Shown: positions 54,463 to 64,000 of the stretch, one piece after another | Layout of the letters: each line of letters starts with the position of its first letter | How positions within the stretch are numbered: position 1 is the first letter of the stretch | Assembly: GCA_030762985.1 (NCBI GenBank) | Contig: CM061049.1 | Location: 28,476,636 to 28,540,635 of the forward strand | Reading direction: 5' to 3' | From: Adelphocoris suturalis | Lineage: Eukaryota > Arthropoda > Insecta > Hemiptera > Miridae | Length of the DNA: 64,000 nt | Program-made: the position numbers and the translations under genes | The notes under the pieces: generated by a model | Seen by the model: the letters and a program-made list of their open reading frames with translations, nothing else | The model's database searches: none | Told to the model about the DNA's origin: nothing

Positions 54463-54741
54463 TTCTATACTTCACTCTCTAGGAAGCTGTTATTTCGTAT
54501 GTAGCCTCTTTAGGACATTTACTTGACGATGCCCAGGGTCCGGATCAGATGAGTGGCTCTTGAAGCTAATTTCTATGCTTTACACTCTAGGAAGCTGTTA
54601 TTTCGTATGTAGCCTCTTTAGGACATTTACTCGACGATGCCCAGGGTCCGGATCAGCTGAGTGGCTCTTAGAGCTTGCATACGAATCTGCAACACATTGG
54701 GACATTTTATGTCTTTAGTTGCAGACTCGTATGCAAGCGTT
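54463..54741. repeat. 107-bp tandem duplication followed by a hairpin
   Basis: Copies at about 54463-54569 and 54571-54677 are almost identical (GGAAGCTGTTATTTCGTATG, GATGCCCAGGGTCCGGATCA). Immediately after, GCTTGCATACGAATCTGCAA and its complement (54676-54741) form a hairpin. Confidence 0.75.
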
Positions 54742-56784
54742 TCTTATGATTAGAATGTACCTAGTTGTTAAGAGGGTTGGGAAGGTTTGTCGTGAGGGTA
54801 GAAGATAGTGAGGCATCTTCCTTTACAGTAAAGTATAGTTTGGTGGTGTGAAGATATCTGCCAGATAATCTGCAAAGCAAATACTTTGTGCTCGGGGGGG
54901 GGGGGTTATTGTGAGAAAAAAAGATATAGACGTCTCTTCATAGACCCTTAATATGTTGTTAATATATTTCGTGGTCAGCGTGGAATTTCCTATTAACTCA
55001 AACAGGTATTCTCGTTTCGTTTCGACCCATTCTATATAGCTCGTATACGAAGGGAACGCATTGTGCCGTCCACTGAATATCTAGCAATGTTTAAAATCCC
55101 TTTAATTTTAAAATTAAAAATGAGGATTTAGATTATGGCTGATCTCAAATTTTGATTAAGCGCTTCTCGGCTAATTTGCCTTTTTCAAATATAGAGCTGA
55201 CAATAAAGTAGATGTTGGGAAATTTTACGTTGTCACAAAATCTTGAAAACGAGTTGTTGTGGGAAGGTATATTACACTAGGTGGAATATTCATCTTCTAA
55301 TTTTGAATCCTGGTGGCTCATAAGCTCTCAAGACACTACTGTGAGCCTTCTCAAACTGGAGAATTTTAGTCTTGTTCTCATTAAGCTTTATTTTTTGGAG
55401 GACATTTATCCTGAAGCAATCGTCGAATGAAGCGTTAGTGAAATTGCTTGACAACTTACTGGGGGATCCTGGTTTTGTGCCACCACTGAGTGTCTATGGT
55501 TGTTTACTCGCTGATTTAACCCAGTCTGCGCACTCGACGGCAGGGGTGCAACAGGCGCAACCAAGGGTGACCAGCGCTCACCGCAGAGATTGACAGTTGC
55601 ACCGTTGTACCCCTACCATCGAGTCTGTCTTCGCTTTACTATCATAGAAGGTACCCGTGTAGGTTAGGCGTTGCAATGAACTGTTTCTCATGCGATTTGT
55701 GAAGCTAGGCAACGTCAAGCGTGGTGAGTACTTGATTGGTGACTGCAAAGGTAAGAGTCTCCCGCCCAAGTAGTTTTCACGCTTCTGTATGGCTAACTCC
55801 TCTCCACTCAAATTAAGCGAAATATTCAGAACAAATCCTGAGCCTGGAATATTCGGGACAAAAAGCCCCACATGGAATAGTTTTTTACTTTACTTTACTT
55901 TTTTTCCTGGTTTTGTCCCACCACTGACTGTCTATGATAGTTCACTCTCAGATTTAACCAAGTCTCCGCTTTAGAACATAGAACAACATAGAAGACTGTG
56001 CAGTTTATGCAAAATAATATATAATATATATACACGAAAACTTATGATTGAAATCAGACATTAGGCATAACTTGATATTTAGCGAGTAACCTTTTCAGGA
56101 AAACCTTTTGCAAATACGTCTGCCTCAACCTAGAAAACATTTTGAACTCCGTCATGAGTGAAGCAGCTATTATGTAATTATATTACGGTAATCTCTGGGA
56201 AAGGTTGGTTTAGAGGCAGCAGCGCTTAGGTGCGGAAAGATTGAACCCATTTGTTTCATTTCTATAATTTCCCAGTAATTTTCAAAAGAAAAACTCAACC
56301 TGTGGTACAGTCTTGGAAATAGCCGTGTAGATGTATACGTGGAATGGAGTTGTAAGTAGGTTATTATGTTTAGAGTCCATTTTCTTTCTTTTTAAGAATA
56401 CCGCTTAGCTGATTATTTTTCATGGGTTGTAGCTATTGACTAATACCTTCCTTTATTGAGTTTTTGTTCCTTATAACGTACGTAGGTACTTATTTTAACA
56501 ATTCATTAATCTTTGTCATGCCTTGTAACACATTACTACAAATAAATTTTATTTCTTTTGCCGAGATTTTGTTCTTTTTTATTTGCTTTCCTGCTTCCTA
56601 CACATTACTCGCTTACTAAACATTAAGAAACACAATTTTCTATTCTATCTCTTTTGCATGAGGTTTGGCTGTTTGGAAATTCAATATTTATCCTGATTTG
56701 TTGGAAGTTTTCATCTGGTTTGGCTTGACATGCATCACCATCACATTAATAGATTATTTTCTTTTCATTTCAAATGACTAGTTA

Positions 56785-57003
56785 GTTGCGTGTTTGTGGA
56801 AATGCAGGATGAGTGGTTTGGTTGGTTTTTGATAACGTAACATGCTACATACGTAAATATGCCATTCAGTAGGTATATGATGACATTTTGCTTAGTTTGT
56901 TGTGTGTTTGTGGAACAGCAGGATGAGTGGTTTGGTTTGTTTTTGATAACGTAACATGCTACATAAATAAATATGCCATTCAGTATGTATATGATGACAT
57001 CTT
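56785..57003. repeat. Local tandem duplication, unit about 115 bp
   Basis: GTGTTTGTGGAA, CAGGATGAGTGGTTTGGTT and GATAACGTAACATGCTACAT each occur twice in order, with few differences. The second copy ends just before the Helitron-like element. Confidence 0.75.
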
Positions 57004-57011
57004 GCTCAAAA

Positions 57012-57451
57012 TCTATATATAAATCAATTGCTGTTCGTTAGTCTCGCTAAAACTCGAGAACAGCTGGAAAGATTTGGCTAATTTTGGTATTAAATTATTT
57101 GCGGAAGTCCAGAGAAGGTTTAAAAGGTTTAAAATTTCAAATCTGCTCCATAGGGGGTGTTTTAGGGAAGGAGGGGGGAATGGGGTATCCTTGTCATCAC
57201 TGAACAAACTGGGGATTTGATTGTCGAGTATGTTTGGATTACTCCAATTCAAGTCAAAGACTACTTTTTTCAAATTTTTCAAATCTGACTCACAATGGAG
57301 GGGGAGGGGTGGGGGAGTTAAAGCGTTTTGAACGTCACTGAACCAACTGGGGATCTGAGTGGGCGAATATATCAGAATTACTTTAACTTGGGTCACAGGC
57401 TATTAGATAATGTTCCAGTCAACCTGTGCAACGCACGGGCGAACCAGCTAG
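57012..57451 (+). mobile_element. Helitron-like non-autonomous element
   Basis: It begins TCTATATATAAATC after an A and ends CAGCTAG before a T, as Helitrons insert between A and T. A 7-bp stem (CCTGTGC-AAC-GCACGGG, one G-U pair) lies 8 nt before the terminal CTAG, as required. The text GTCTCGCTAAAACTCGAGAA and GATTTGGCTAATTTTGGT is familiar from arthropod repeats. There is no rep/helicase frame in its 440 bp. Confidence 0.68.
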
Positions 57452-57810
57452 TGTTATATATAACTCATAATATTTTGTTCGAATGTGATTGGAAAAAAAA
57501 TGGGACTAATTAGATCACTAGACTGAGAAGGTAAAATTCATGTTTCATCTAAATAGGATGACTACTTTCTGTTTATCTCTGTGATGATCTATCATAATTA
57601 TCATGCATCCTTTAATCAATGTCACTTCAATTCCATTCGGATAACATTTACAACACCCTCATTTTTGGTGATTATAAAATAAACTCCTGAAAAATACGGT
57701 AAAGGGTTGTCATACTGTAAAATAGCATTTTTTGGGTACCAGTTCCTGAGCAGTGGTTTTACTTAAGAACTTTTCTTTTCCTCGAGATCTACGTCTGAAG
57801 TGCACACAGA
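57452..57810. other. Short spacer between Helitron-like and Penelope-like elements
   Basis: AT-rich sequence with nothing recognised. Confidence 0.5.
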
Positions 57811-58105
57811 CAAAATGGAAGTTAGTGAAAAAACGTTGTCTATTTCCACGAAAAATAAAGAGTTACAATGTTAAATCAATTTGGACGGTTAGGCCATCAT
57901 CAGTAACAAACAATAACTGAACACACATTAGAAAAAAGGATACAGCTTATATAGTCACAGGTGAAGAGAGACTAAATCCCATTGGTTATGAGAAAGGAAA
58001 GGGGATATATATATACATGGATTATCATGAGCAACAAATATTTACAACTTGTAGCACAAATAATCTTCTCTATTGGTATAGATATTTCGATGATGTCATC
58101 ATTCT

Positions 58106-58516
58106 GTGAAGGGCAAAGAAAGACAACTAAATTCTTTTCACGAAAAAATCAATAAATTAAATCCCTTTATCAAATTCACCATCGAATTCGGCGGGAATAA
58201 ACTACATTTTCTTGATCTGCCCATCACTTTGGTAAATGAGAAGTATGATTTTTTAATTTATAGAAAATATACATATAGTGATATAACGATCCATAGTACT
58301 TCAAATCACCCTTTCGTCCATAATCATGCAGCTTTCCATAGTGTGATCAACCGAGCGCTATCTATTTCTATCAGTGAACGAAATTTAACAAAAGAAAAAT
58401 CCATTATCAAAAGGCTAGCAAGGGCTACAGAGGAGATCTCGTTGACATCATATGGGATAAGGTTCTCAGGAAAAAGAGTAGAGATAAAGTTTCCAATCTG
58501 GTTAGGGAAGATGTAA
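58106..58516 (+). pseudogene. Penelope RT C-terminal fragment
   Basis: The frame encodes the post-catalytic part of a Penelope RT. From about 58,430 the family-like reading moves to another frame, and the nominal frame ends at a TAA by chance. There is no start codon with family support. Confidence 0.75.
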
Positions 58517-58552
58517 CTTTGGAAGAAAATCAATGGATAAGTATACGTTAAG

Positions 58553-59011
58553 ATGGGAAAATTTTCTGATAAAATCGGCAAAATTCCATCATGGAGGGGT
58601 TACAAAATGGGTTTTAAAACTAGAAATAGTCTTAGAGCATTACTAGGTTCCATTAAAGACAAAATTATTGTTCAGGATAAAAGTGGGGTTCATGAATTAA
58701 AATGTTCTTGCGGCTACGAATATTGCTGTCAAACTGGTAGAAAATTCAGCGAAAGAGTAGAAGAGCATCAGGAGAATTTCAGGGAAAATAAGGGTAGGTC
58801 TACATTTGCAAAACATCTTCAGGAATCCAATCATAATTACAACTTTGATTTGACAGATAGACAGCTTTTAGAATTCCTTCATTTTTTTCCAAAGGGTGGT
58901 GTGTTGAATGAACTTGAAAAATTCGAAATTATCAAAAGTTACAGATCTGGTAAATGTTTATATGAGGATATTCCTCAATATTCTTCACCACTGATAAGTC
59001 CATTTCTATGA
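58553..59011 (+). pseudogene. Penelope endonuclease (GIY-YIG-like) fragment
   Basis: It has NSLRALLGSIKDKI, a Cys-rich CSCGYEYCC, QTGRKFSERVEEH (the conserved Arg), and a late Glu-containing helix NELEKFEIIK as expected for GIY-YIG nucleases. The YIG motif itself reads CCQTG here, so a key tyrosine is lost. Confidence 0.75.
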
Positions 59012-59314
59012 AGCTTGGAATTATCCCTTCAAACTGTTGAAACCAGTATTTCTTTCCCTCCTTTCACTTCATTAGCTCCAATCCCCCTTCACTTAGCTTT
59101 CACTTAATTGGTTGTACCTCCAGCCCCCTTTCCTTTCTCTCGACCAATGGGATTCAATCTACCTTCACCTGTGACTATATAAGCTGTGTCCTTTCGAATT
59201 TGTGTTCAATTATTGTTTGTTACTGATGATGCCCCAACCATCGAAATCGATTCAACATTGTAACTCTTTATTTTTCGTGGAAATAGACAACGTTTTTTCA
59301 CAAACTTCCGTTTT

Positions 59315-59646
59315 GAAATGGGTTTCCACAACTTCGTCGTGAGTGATTTAGTTCGTGGGCATACAGACATTTTTTCTTGTAGGTATGTGTGATCAGAGTT
59401 TATATTTTCTATTTTCCATACACATATTTTTAGTTCCAGTTTTACTTATTTTACCCATTGGTATTTATTTGTGGATTTTTAGTGAATTTTACTTTAGCAG
59501 AGTTAGTTATTTTTATAAGTGAAATTAGCACAACTATCTTTGATAGATTTTAGAGGCGAAGTAATTTTATTTGTTGACAACACAACATGATAATCAACAT
59601 GTGAATATAACACATTTACCTAACTAAATAAATTTATATTGGAGTG
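59315..59646. other. Probable 3' LTR region of the Copia element
   Basis: On the minus strand, the purine-rich tract TTTGAGGGGACG near 59,667-59,680 is followed at 59,665 by TGTTGTTTATACAAACTGAC, a likely LTR start. Its end was not identified, and no matching 5' LTR was found near 62,432 and beyond. Confidence 0.4.
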
Positions 59647-59928
59647 TCAGTTTGTATAAACAACACGTCCCCTCAAACTGGCAACTCCAAGTTCACTTGT
59701 GAAAACATGATGTTTTGCTCCAGGCAACCCTTTTGTCAACACATCAGGAATCATGGATTCGGTTGACAGATAATGAATGTGCATTGTGTGATTTGAACAT
59801 TGTCTTAGGAATTGATGAGGAATGTTGTTGTGTGTCGTGTCCAAATGCTGTGTCTGATTCTTGGTTAGATAGTTTGCTTCTGCGCTGTTCATTGCATCTG
59901 TCACGAATTCGTCCGCAACTTTTTGCAT
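59647..59928 (-). pseudogene. Copia RNase H tail after deletion of RT
   Basis: It encodes NSAEANYLTKNQTQHLDTTH and HYLSTESMIPDVLTKGLPG, the end of a Copia RNase H domain. It lies in a different frame from the long gag-integrase frame. The same bases also form that frame's meaningless last 60 or so residues. This places a frame-changing deletion junction near 59,930-59,945. Confidence 0.8.
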
Positions 59929-62431
59929 TTATTTGAAAACGATTCTCAATGATTTCCTCATCCGCCAATGTACAATTCTGCGGTTGAACTGGTTTATAAC
60001 ATTTCCGTGGTCTACCAGGATTTCCAGACCGAATGATCCGAGGCCTTCCCCTCCCTCGGCTGGAAACTACTGGCTGCTCATCGTTGCTAGTGGATGTTAT
60101 CGGGCCAGGTTCTTCATCAGCTGTGTCATATTCATCAGCGTCTTCTAAATTCTGTTGTTGATTATCTCCTGCCTGTCCGTTTCTTGAATTTGTCTTCTTT
60201 AGTGGTATTGTAATTGATTTACTCCCAGTTGCTTCTTTCTTCAATTTCGTTTCGAATTCTTCATATTGATTTTCTTTCTGAAATTCATCCAGGAACCTTA
60301 CATCTCTTGTTTCAGTTATTCTTCTTTCTTCTTCCAAAAATATTCTGTACGCTTTACATCTTTCCGAATAACCAAGAAAAATACACGATTTCCCTCGTGG
60401 CTGAAATTTTCCTTTGGTTGGTGATTTATCAAGAGCAACGCCCTTGCAACCAAATGTTCTAAAATGGGTTAGAATAGGGGGTTTACCTGTCCACATTTCA
60501 AATGGTGTTTTTCCATCCAAACTTCTTGAAGGACACCTGTTCCGAACATGATTTGCAGTAAAAATGGCTTCTGCCCAGAATGATGGTGGCAGTCCTGACT
60601 GGATCAGCATACATCTCGCAGTTTCAACAAGCGACCGGTTTTTTCGTTCTGCTATACCGTTTTGTTCTGGAGTGTGTGTCACAGTCAATCTTCTGCCTAT
60701 TCCTGCTTTATCTAAAAATTCATCAAACGCTTTATTTCTATATTCACTTCCATTATCTGATTGTAAAAATTTTATACGACCCCCTTTTTGATTTTCAACT
60801 AAATTTTTATATTTTATAAATTCATTTAGAACGTCACTTTTGTTTTTCACAAATCTTACTTCACACCAACGTGTGTGGTCATCAATAAATGTTAAAAAAT
60901 AATTTGAACCTTTCTTGGATGATGTTCGCATAGGTCCACAAATGTCTGTATGAATGATTTCCAGAATTTTAGAAGTTCTAAAAGATTTTGTTGGAAATGG
61001 CTTCTGTGCCATTTTCCCCATGGCACATACTTTGCAGGTAGATAGTTGTCCACTAAATTCAACTCCTAGTGCCCTACGGTGATTTACGATTTCTCTCATA
61101 CTTCCTTCATTCAGGTGACCTAAACGTTGATGCCATTCTTCGATATTATTAATGTTTCTTTTTTGTGAAATTACACGGCAATTTTCGATATCTCGTTCTT
61201 CAACATAATATAAATTATTTTTACGTTTTGCGGTCAGTATTATTCTGCCTTCATCATTTTGAACTACAGCTTCGTTTTTCGTAAATACTACGGCATGCCC
61301 TTTATCAGTTATTTTACTCACTGACATGAGGTTTGTACGTAAGTCAGGTACATGTAGTGTATTATTTAGTGTCATAATTTTTACGTTTTCATCTCTAGTT
61401 ATAGCTATTTTAACTGTACCTTTACCTTGAATTTTTGTCGATTCATTATTTGCGAGGTTCACTTTTCCATCAGAAATGGGTTCTCGAGACGTGAACGCTT
61501 CATCCTCGTTGCACATGTGGGAGCTGCATCCACTGTCCAAGCACCATACTCTGGAGTTGGTTTTCAAAGCGAATTCTTCAGTGAATAAGCTGTTGTCCCT
61601 TTCTTCTACTTTTCTTGCCTTTGGTCTGTAATAGCAGGAAGATGGTTTATGACCTCGCCTACTACAGTACGGGCAATTTCGGTTATCGATTTGCGGCCTA
61701 TAAGCAGTCCATTCCCTATTCTGATAGTTTTGTTTTTCGTGGTTTTGTAGTTTTTCTGTATGTAATCTATTTTGATAGTTTTCTTTACCTTTAGAAGAAT
61801 GTAGTCTATAATTATTATTACCCCTCGCTGTCATTGCCTCTAAATTCCAACTATTATCTATTCTAGCATCCCCTTGTTCTATTATTTTTATTTTCAATAT
61901 TTCAGGATCTGGCAGTTCATCTCGCGATTCAATGGCGCATCTGAAGTTGTTATAACTATCTGGGAGGCTATAAAGAAGTATTACAGATAACATATCAGGG
62001 TGTATTGTAACTTCCATCATTTTTAATTTATCTACTGCGTCAAAAAACTTTGCAAGATGATCCCTAACGTTGCCATCCTCTTTCATTCGATATAAAATTA
62101 ATTGCTTTAATAAGGTGGCTTTTCTAGCAGGACCTTTGGATTGGTAAATACTTTCTAATTTCAACCATAATTCTCTAGATGTTATACAATCTTTTACTTG
62201 TTTAATCTCCGAAGGTGATATTGCTAAAATAATGTCCGCTCGTGCCTTCAAGTCGGTGTCATCCCATTCTTCTGCTGCTTTGATGGTATCAAGATTTCCT
62301 TCAATGACGACTGGACGTTTTTTCCTTCCATTGACATATCCGAGTACATCATTCTTGACAAGCAGGGCTTCCATTTGGACTTTCCAAGTGTCAAAGTTGT
62401 CTTTATTTAGCGCTTCAATTTTTACGCTCAT
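59744..62431 (-). CDS. Copia gag-protease-integrase, 895 codons, RT deleted
   Basis: An uninterrupted frame has gag text at the start (LNKDNFDTWKVQMEALL), a CCHC knuckle at residues 253-266 (CPYCSRRGHKPSSC), an aspartic protease motif near 299 (LDSGCSSHM), GAG-pre-integrase near 433-470 (WHQRLGHLNEGS), and an integrase D-D35-E triad at D496, D559 and E595. A basic GRGRPRIIRSGNPGRPRK stretch follows, where the reverse transcriptase should begin. Instead the frame runs into out-of-frame RNase H sequence. A full Copia polyprotein is normally about 1,400 residues. The intact frame suggests a recent insertion, damaged by one internal deletion. It could be non-autonomous or, less likely, retained for gag or integrase. 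Confidence 0.9.
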   Translation of the reverse strand: MSVKIEALNKDNFDTWKVQMEALLVKNDVLGYVNGRKKRPVVIEGNLDTIKAAEEWDDTDLKARADIILAISPSEIKQVKDCITSRELWLKLESIYQSKGPARKATLLKQLILYRMKEDGNVRDHLAKFFDAVDKLKMMEVTIHPDMLSVILLYSLPDSYNNFRCAIESRDELPDPEILKIKIIEQGDARIDNSWNLEAMTARGNNNYRLHSSKGKENYQNRLHTEKLQNHEKQNYQNREWTAYRPQIDNRNCPYCSRRGHKPSSCYYRPKARKVEERDNSLFTEEFALKTNSRVWCLDSGCSSHMCNEDEAFTSREPISDGKVNLANNESTKIQGKGTVKIAITRDENVKIMTLNNTLHVPDLRTNLMSVSKITDKGHAVVFTKNEAVVQNDEGRIILTAKRKNNLYYVEERDIENCRVISQKRNINNIEEWHQRLGHLNEGSMREIVNHRRALGVEFSGQLSTCKVCAMGKMAQKPFPTKSFRTSKILEIIHTDICGPMRTSSKKGSNYFLTFIDDHTRWCEVRFVKNKSDVLNEFIKYKNLVENQKGGRIKFLQSDNGSEYRNKAFDEFLDKAGIGRRLTVTHTPEQNGIAERKNRSLVETARCMLIQSGLPPSFWAEAIFTANHVRNRCPSRSLDGKTPFEMWTGKPPILTHFRTFGCKGVALDKSPTKGKFQPRGKSCIFLGYSERCKAYRIFLEEERRITETRDVRFLDEFQKENQYEEFETKLKKEATGSKSITIPLKKTNSRNGQAGDNQQQNLEDADEYDTADEEPGPITSTSNDEQPVVSSRGRGRPRIIRSGNPGRPRKCYKPVQPQNCTLADEEIIENRFQINAKSCGRIRDRCNEQRRSKLSNQESDTAFGHDTQQHSSSIPKTMFKSHNAHSLSVNRIHDS

Positions 62432-63718
62432 GGTTGGTACTTGATTTATATTTGTACCTATTTATTTATTTGTTTTGGATTTTAAAAAGTAAGTAGGTAA
62501 GTATGTAGTGCACCTATTCTCAGAAAAAGAGTAGCTCGTTGATTAGCTTATTGTAGTTCCTGAGGAAAAGGTTAACTTTGGGTTTCAAAAACTTGGTTTT
62601 GAGAAACTAACAAAAACGTCTCACAGACGCACTTTATCGAGAGATTTGGGGCGTCCCTCCTTTCCAACTCAAGAACACGACTTACAAAGCAACGAAAAAG
62701 AGTTGATAAGTCCATATAGGCGTATATAGAAGACCATAGAGGTAGATCACACATAGTCCTGAACTGAAAGTATGTTAGTCTCTCAGGTTCTTTTTCAATG
62801 GATATTAAAAAAGTTGATATTTTTGTCCATGGTGTCCCTCCCGTTTCTGTCAGTCTAGAGACAAATAAGTAGTAGTGTAGCAAGGAACATCTAGCAGGGG
62901 TAGCGCACATACTGCCTAGCCAAAAATCTTTAAACTAAAGTCAAAAAATCTCTAAAAAAAAAAACTCTGGACAAAAAATTTTTAATGCATCATGTATTCA
63001 TTAATCCAATCCCCCTCCCGCCATCACCATTTAAGATCCGTGAATGAAAGGTTAATTAATTATTTCACCATCAATGAATGGCAACAGGATCAATGATCAG
63101 ACGGTATTTGTCTAATATGAAGTTATAAACGGAATATTGAGGATCACAATGAGTCATTGTAACCACTTCGCATTTGCATTTGAAACGTGCAGTCGCATAG
63201 AAGGACGAGTTCACAAACGATTGCGAATCAAGCAAGTATGTGGTTGATTGGGAAGCAGCGTTTAGATCGAAACGATAAACGTTAACCCCTCAATTTCCAG
63301 AGGTAATTTTCTTGTGGTATGAATGGAGCCCTTGTGGTACAACTTCGAGTTTATACAACATTTTGAAAAAGATATGGAGAAGTAGAATTTGAAACTTGAG
63401 AAAATAGCAATTTATTAACAATAATAACTAAGGAGCCAGTTTGTAATTTTTGTGGCTTTTGGTATAAGTTGACGAAATCAAAACGGTTTGGAAGACAAGA
63501 AGAGGTTGGTACTGCGGTGGATTCTCTGTAGTGATTAGTTTCTTGGATAATTAGTTGAGAAAAAAGAGGATGAAAAATCCCGATGCAGTCAATGTAGCCA
63601 ATTTTTTTTTCTAAAAAAAAAAAAAAAAAATTGAAGTCCATATTGGCCCATGAAATATGGAGCTAGACCGGTTCCGAATAAGAAGGTTCCTTCATTATTC
63701 CTCCAGTACACGACCACC
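62432..63718. other. Intergenic, no 5' LTR or exon recognised
   Basis: The stretch directly upstream of the Copia start codon (minus strand) shows no LTR and no tRNA primer site. The rest is AT-rich, with A/T homopolymers near 63,602-63,632. Nothing else was recognised. Confidence 0.45.
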
Positions 63719-63841
63719 ATGGTGACCCTAGGTCAGGTGAGGGCGAGCATGTACGCCCTGTGTGGGCTTGGATTACTTCTGCTTGCCTCGCCCTCCCTCC
63801 GATTCCAGTGGGTTTTCAACCTGAAACAAAGGGCCCGAGAG
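63719..63841 (+). CDS. Candidate first coding exon of a membrane-anchored protein
   Basis: The ATG has an ideal context (CACCATGG). Forty-one codons follow to a donor GAG|GTAAGG in phase 0. They encode MVTLGQVRASM, then a hydrophobic span (YALCGLGLLLLASPS), then a basic stretch (FNLKQRARE). This would suit a type II signal anchor or a signal peptide. The interval is GC-richer than its surroundings. I do not recognise the family. The rest of the gene would lie right of the window. Confidence 0.5.
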
Positions 63842-64000
63842 GTAAGGCGAGATTCATCCCCAATACACATTCCCTCCTTGTGACGCAGTGTTTCGACTAA
63901 TGTGTTGAAGGTTAAAAATAATAGAAATGAAAGTTTTCGAAAAAAAAATCTTCATTATCTGTGGGTGATAGGTAAGGGTCTAAAGTAATTGATATTAGAT
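63842..64000 (+). other. Start of putative intron at window edge
   Basis: It begins with a good donor (GTAAGG). Nothing else is visible before the end of the window. Confidence 0.35.

Larger units (their letters stand above)
51568..57011. other. Region 3' of the finger array, repeats only
   Basis: After the possible read-through tail (to 51,731) no convincing exon was found. A C-run lies near 52,302-52,312 and a G-run near 54,893-54,904. There are also an inverted family 2 repeat (54060-54300), a 107-bp tandem duplication with hairpin (54463-54741), a repeated GTGCCACCACTGAGTGTCTA-like segment (about 55,480 and 55,908), and a second local duplication (56785-57003). A 119-codon frame at 52,891-53,250 is AT-rich with no family features. 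Confidence 0.45.
57811..59314 (+). mobile_element. Penelope-like element remnant with inverted terminal repeats
   Basis: Arms of about 190 bp (57811-58003 and 59125-59314) are inverted copies of each other (GTTGTCTATTTCCACG, AAAATAAAGAGTTACAATGTT). Between them lies the C-terminal reverse-transcriptase region (LHFLDLPIT, IYRKYTYSDITIHSTSNHP), then a GIY-YIG-type endonuclease region (CSCGYEYCCQTGRKFSERVE, STFAKHLQESNH). Inverted flanking repeats are known for Penelope-like elements. The RT core is missing and frames shift between about 58,430 and 58,560, so it is inactive. Confidence 0.83.

Noticed and set aside
57013..57396. 127-codon minus-strand frame
   Set aside because: It lies wholly inside the non-coding Helitron-like element.

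Overview
The window looks like nuclear DNA of an insect. It holds spliced genes with long AT-rich introns and GT/AG splice sites, a crooked-legs-type zinc-finger gene, and many DNA and retro-elements (Copia, Penelope-like, Jockey-like LINE, Helitron and MITEs). Frequent TACCTACC-like runs and the element mix would suit a hemipteran, but that is a weak guess. There are no operons, ribosome binding sites, CRISPR arrays or other prokaryotic features.

Layout, left to right. Positions 1-2,560 hold a 1.8-kb fold-back element and a piggyBac-type MITE. Positions 2,565-13,741 (+) carry the 3' part of a coiled-coil Golgi/vesicle gene recognisable as CCDC186, in twelve exons ending at TAA. Its introns hold a 280-bp tandem repeat, a palindromic MITE and an antisense decayed Copia fragment. 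Positions 13,742-18,811 are 3' UTR and intergenic DNA with a Copia-type TRIM and a PIF/Harbinger-type MITE. From 18,812 to at least 51,567 (+) runs a 33-kb C2H2 zinc-finger gene that I read as crol-like. Two small 5' exons are followed by a 14.7-kb repeat-filled intron, then by the finger exons. Positions 51,732-63,700 hold mostly repeats: local duplications, a Helitron-like element, a Penelope-like element with inverted terminal repeats, and a Copia element with an intact 895-codon gag-protease-integrase frame but no reverse transcriptase. At 63,719 a candidate first coding exon of a membrane-anchored protein begins.

The most striking feature is the finger array. Nine separate exons between 38,060 and 51,567 are each exactly 84 nt long and each encodes one complete C2H2 finger. 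All have phase-1 introns on both sides, so any subset can be joined in frame. Eight share a PW-start consensus, yet differ at helix positions 3 (H, N or T) and 6 (I or K), which normally touch DNA. The introns show the array's history: a tandem duplication left an orphan splice acceptor plus the first 8 nt of a finger exon at 47,835, and an older duplicated finger pair differs at 16 synonymous codons but only one amino acid. This suggests one locus able to make many DNA-binding proteins by choice of cassette fingers. That is an inference to be tested with RNA data.

All protein identifications come from reading translations against remembered family features. No database search was run.
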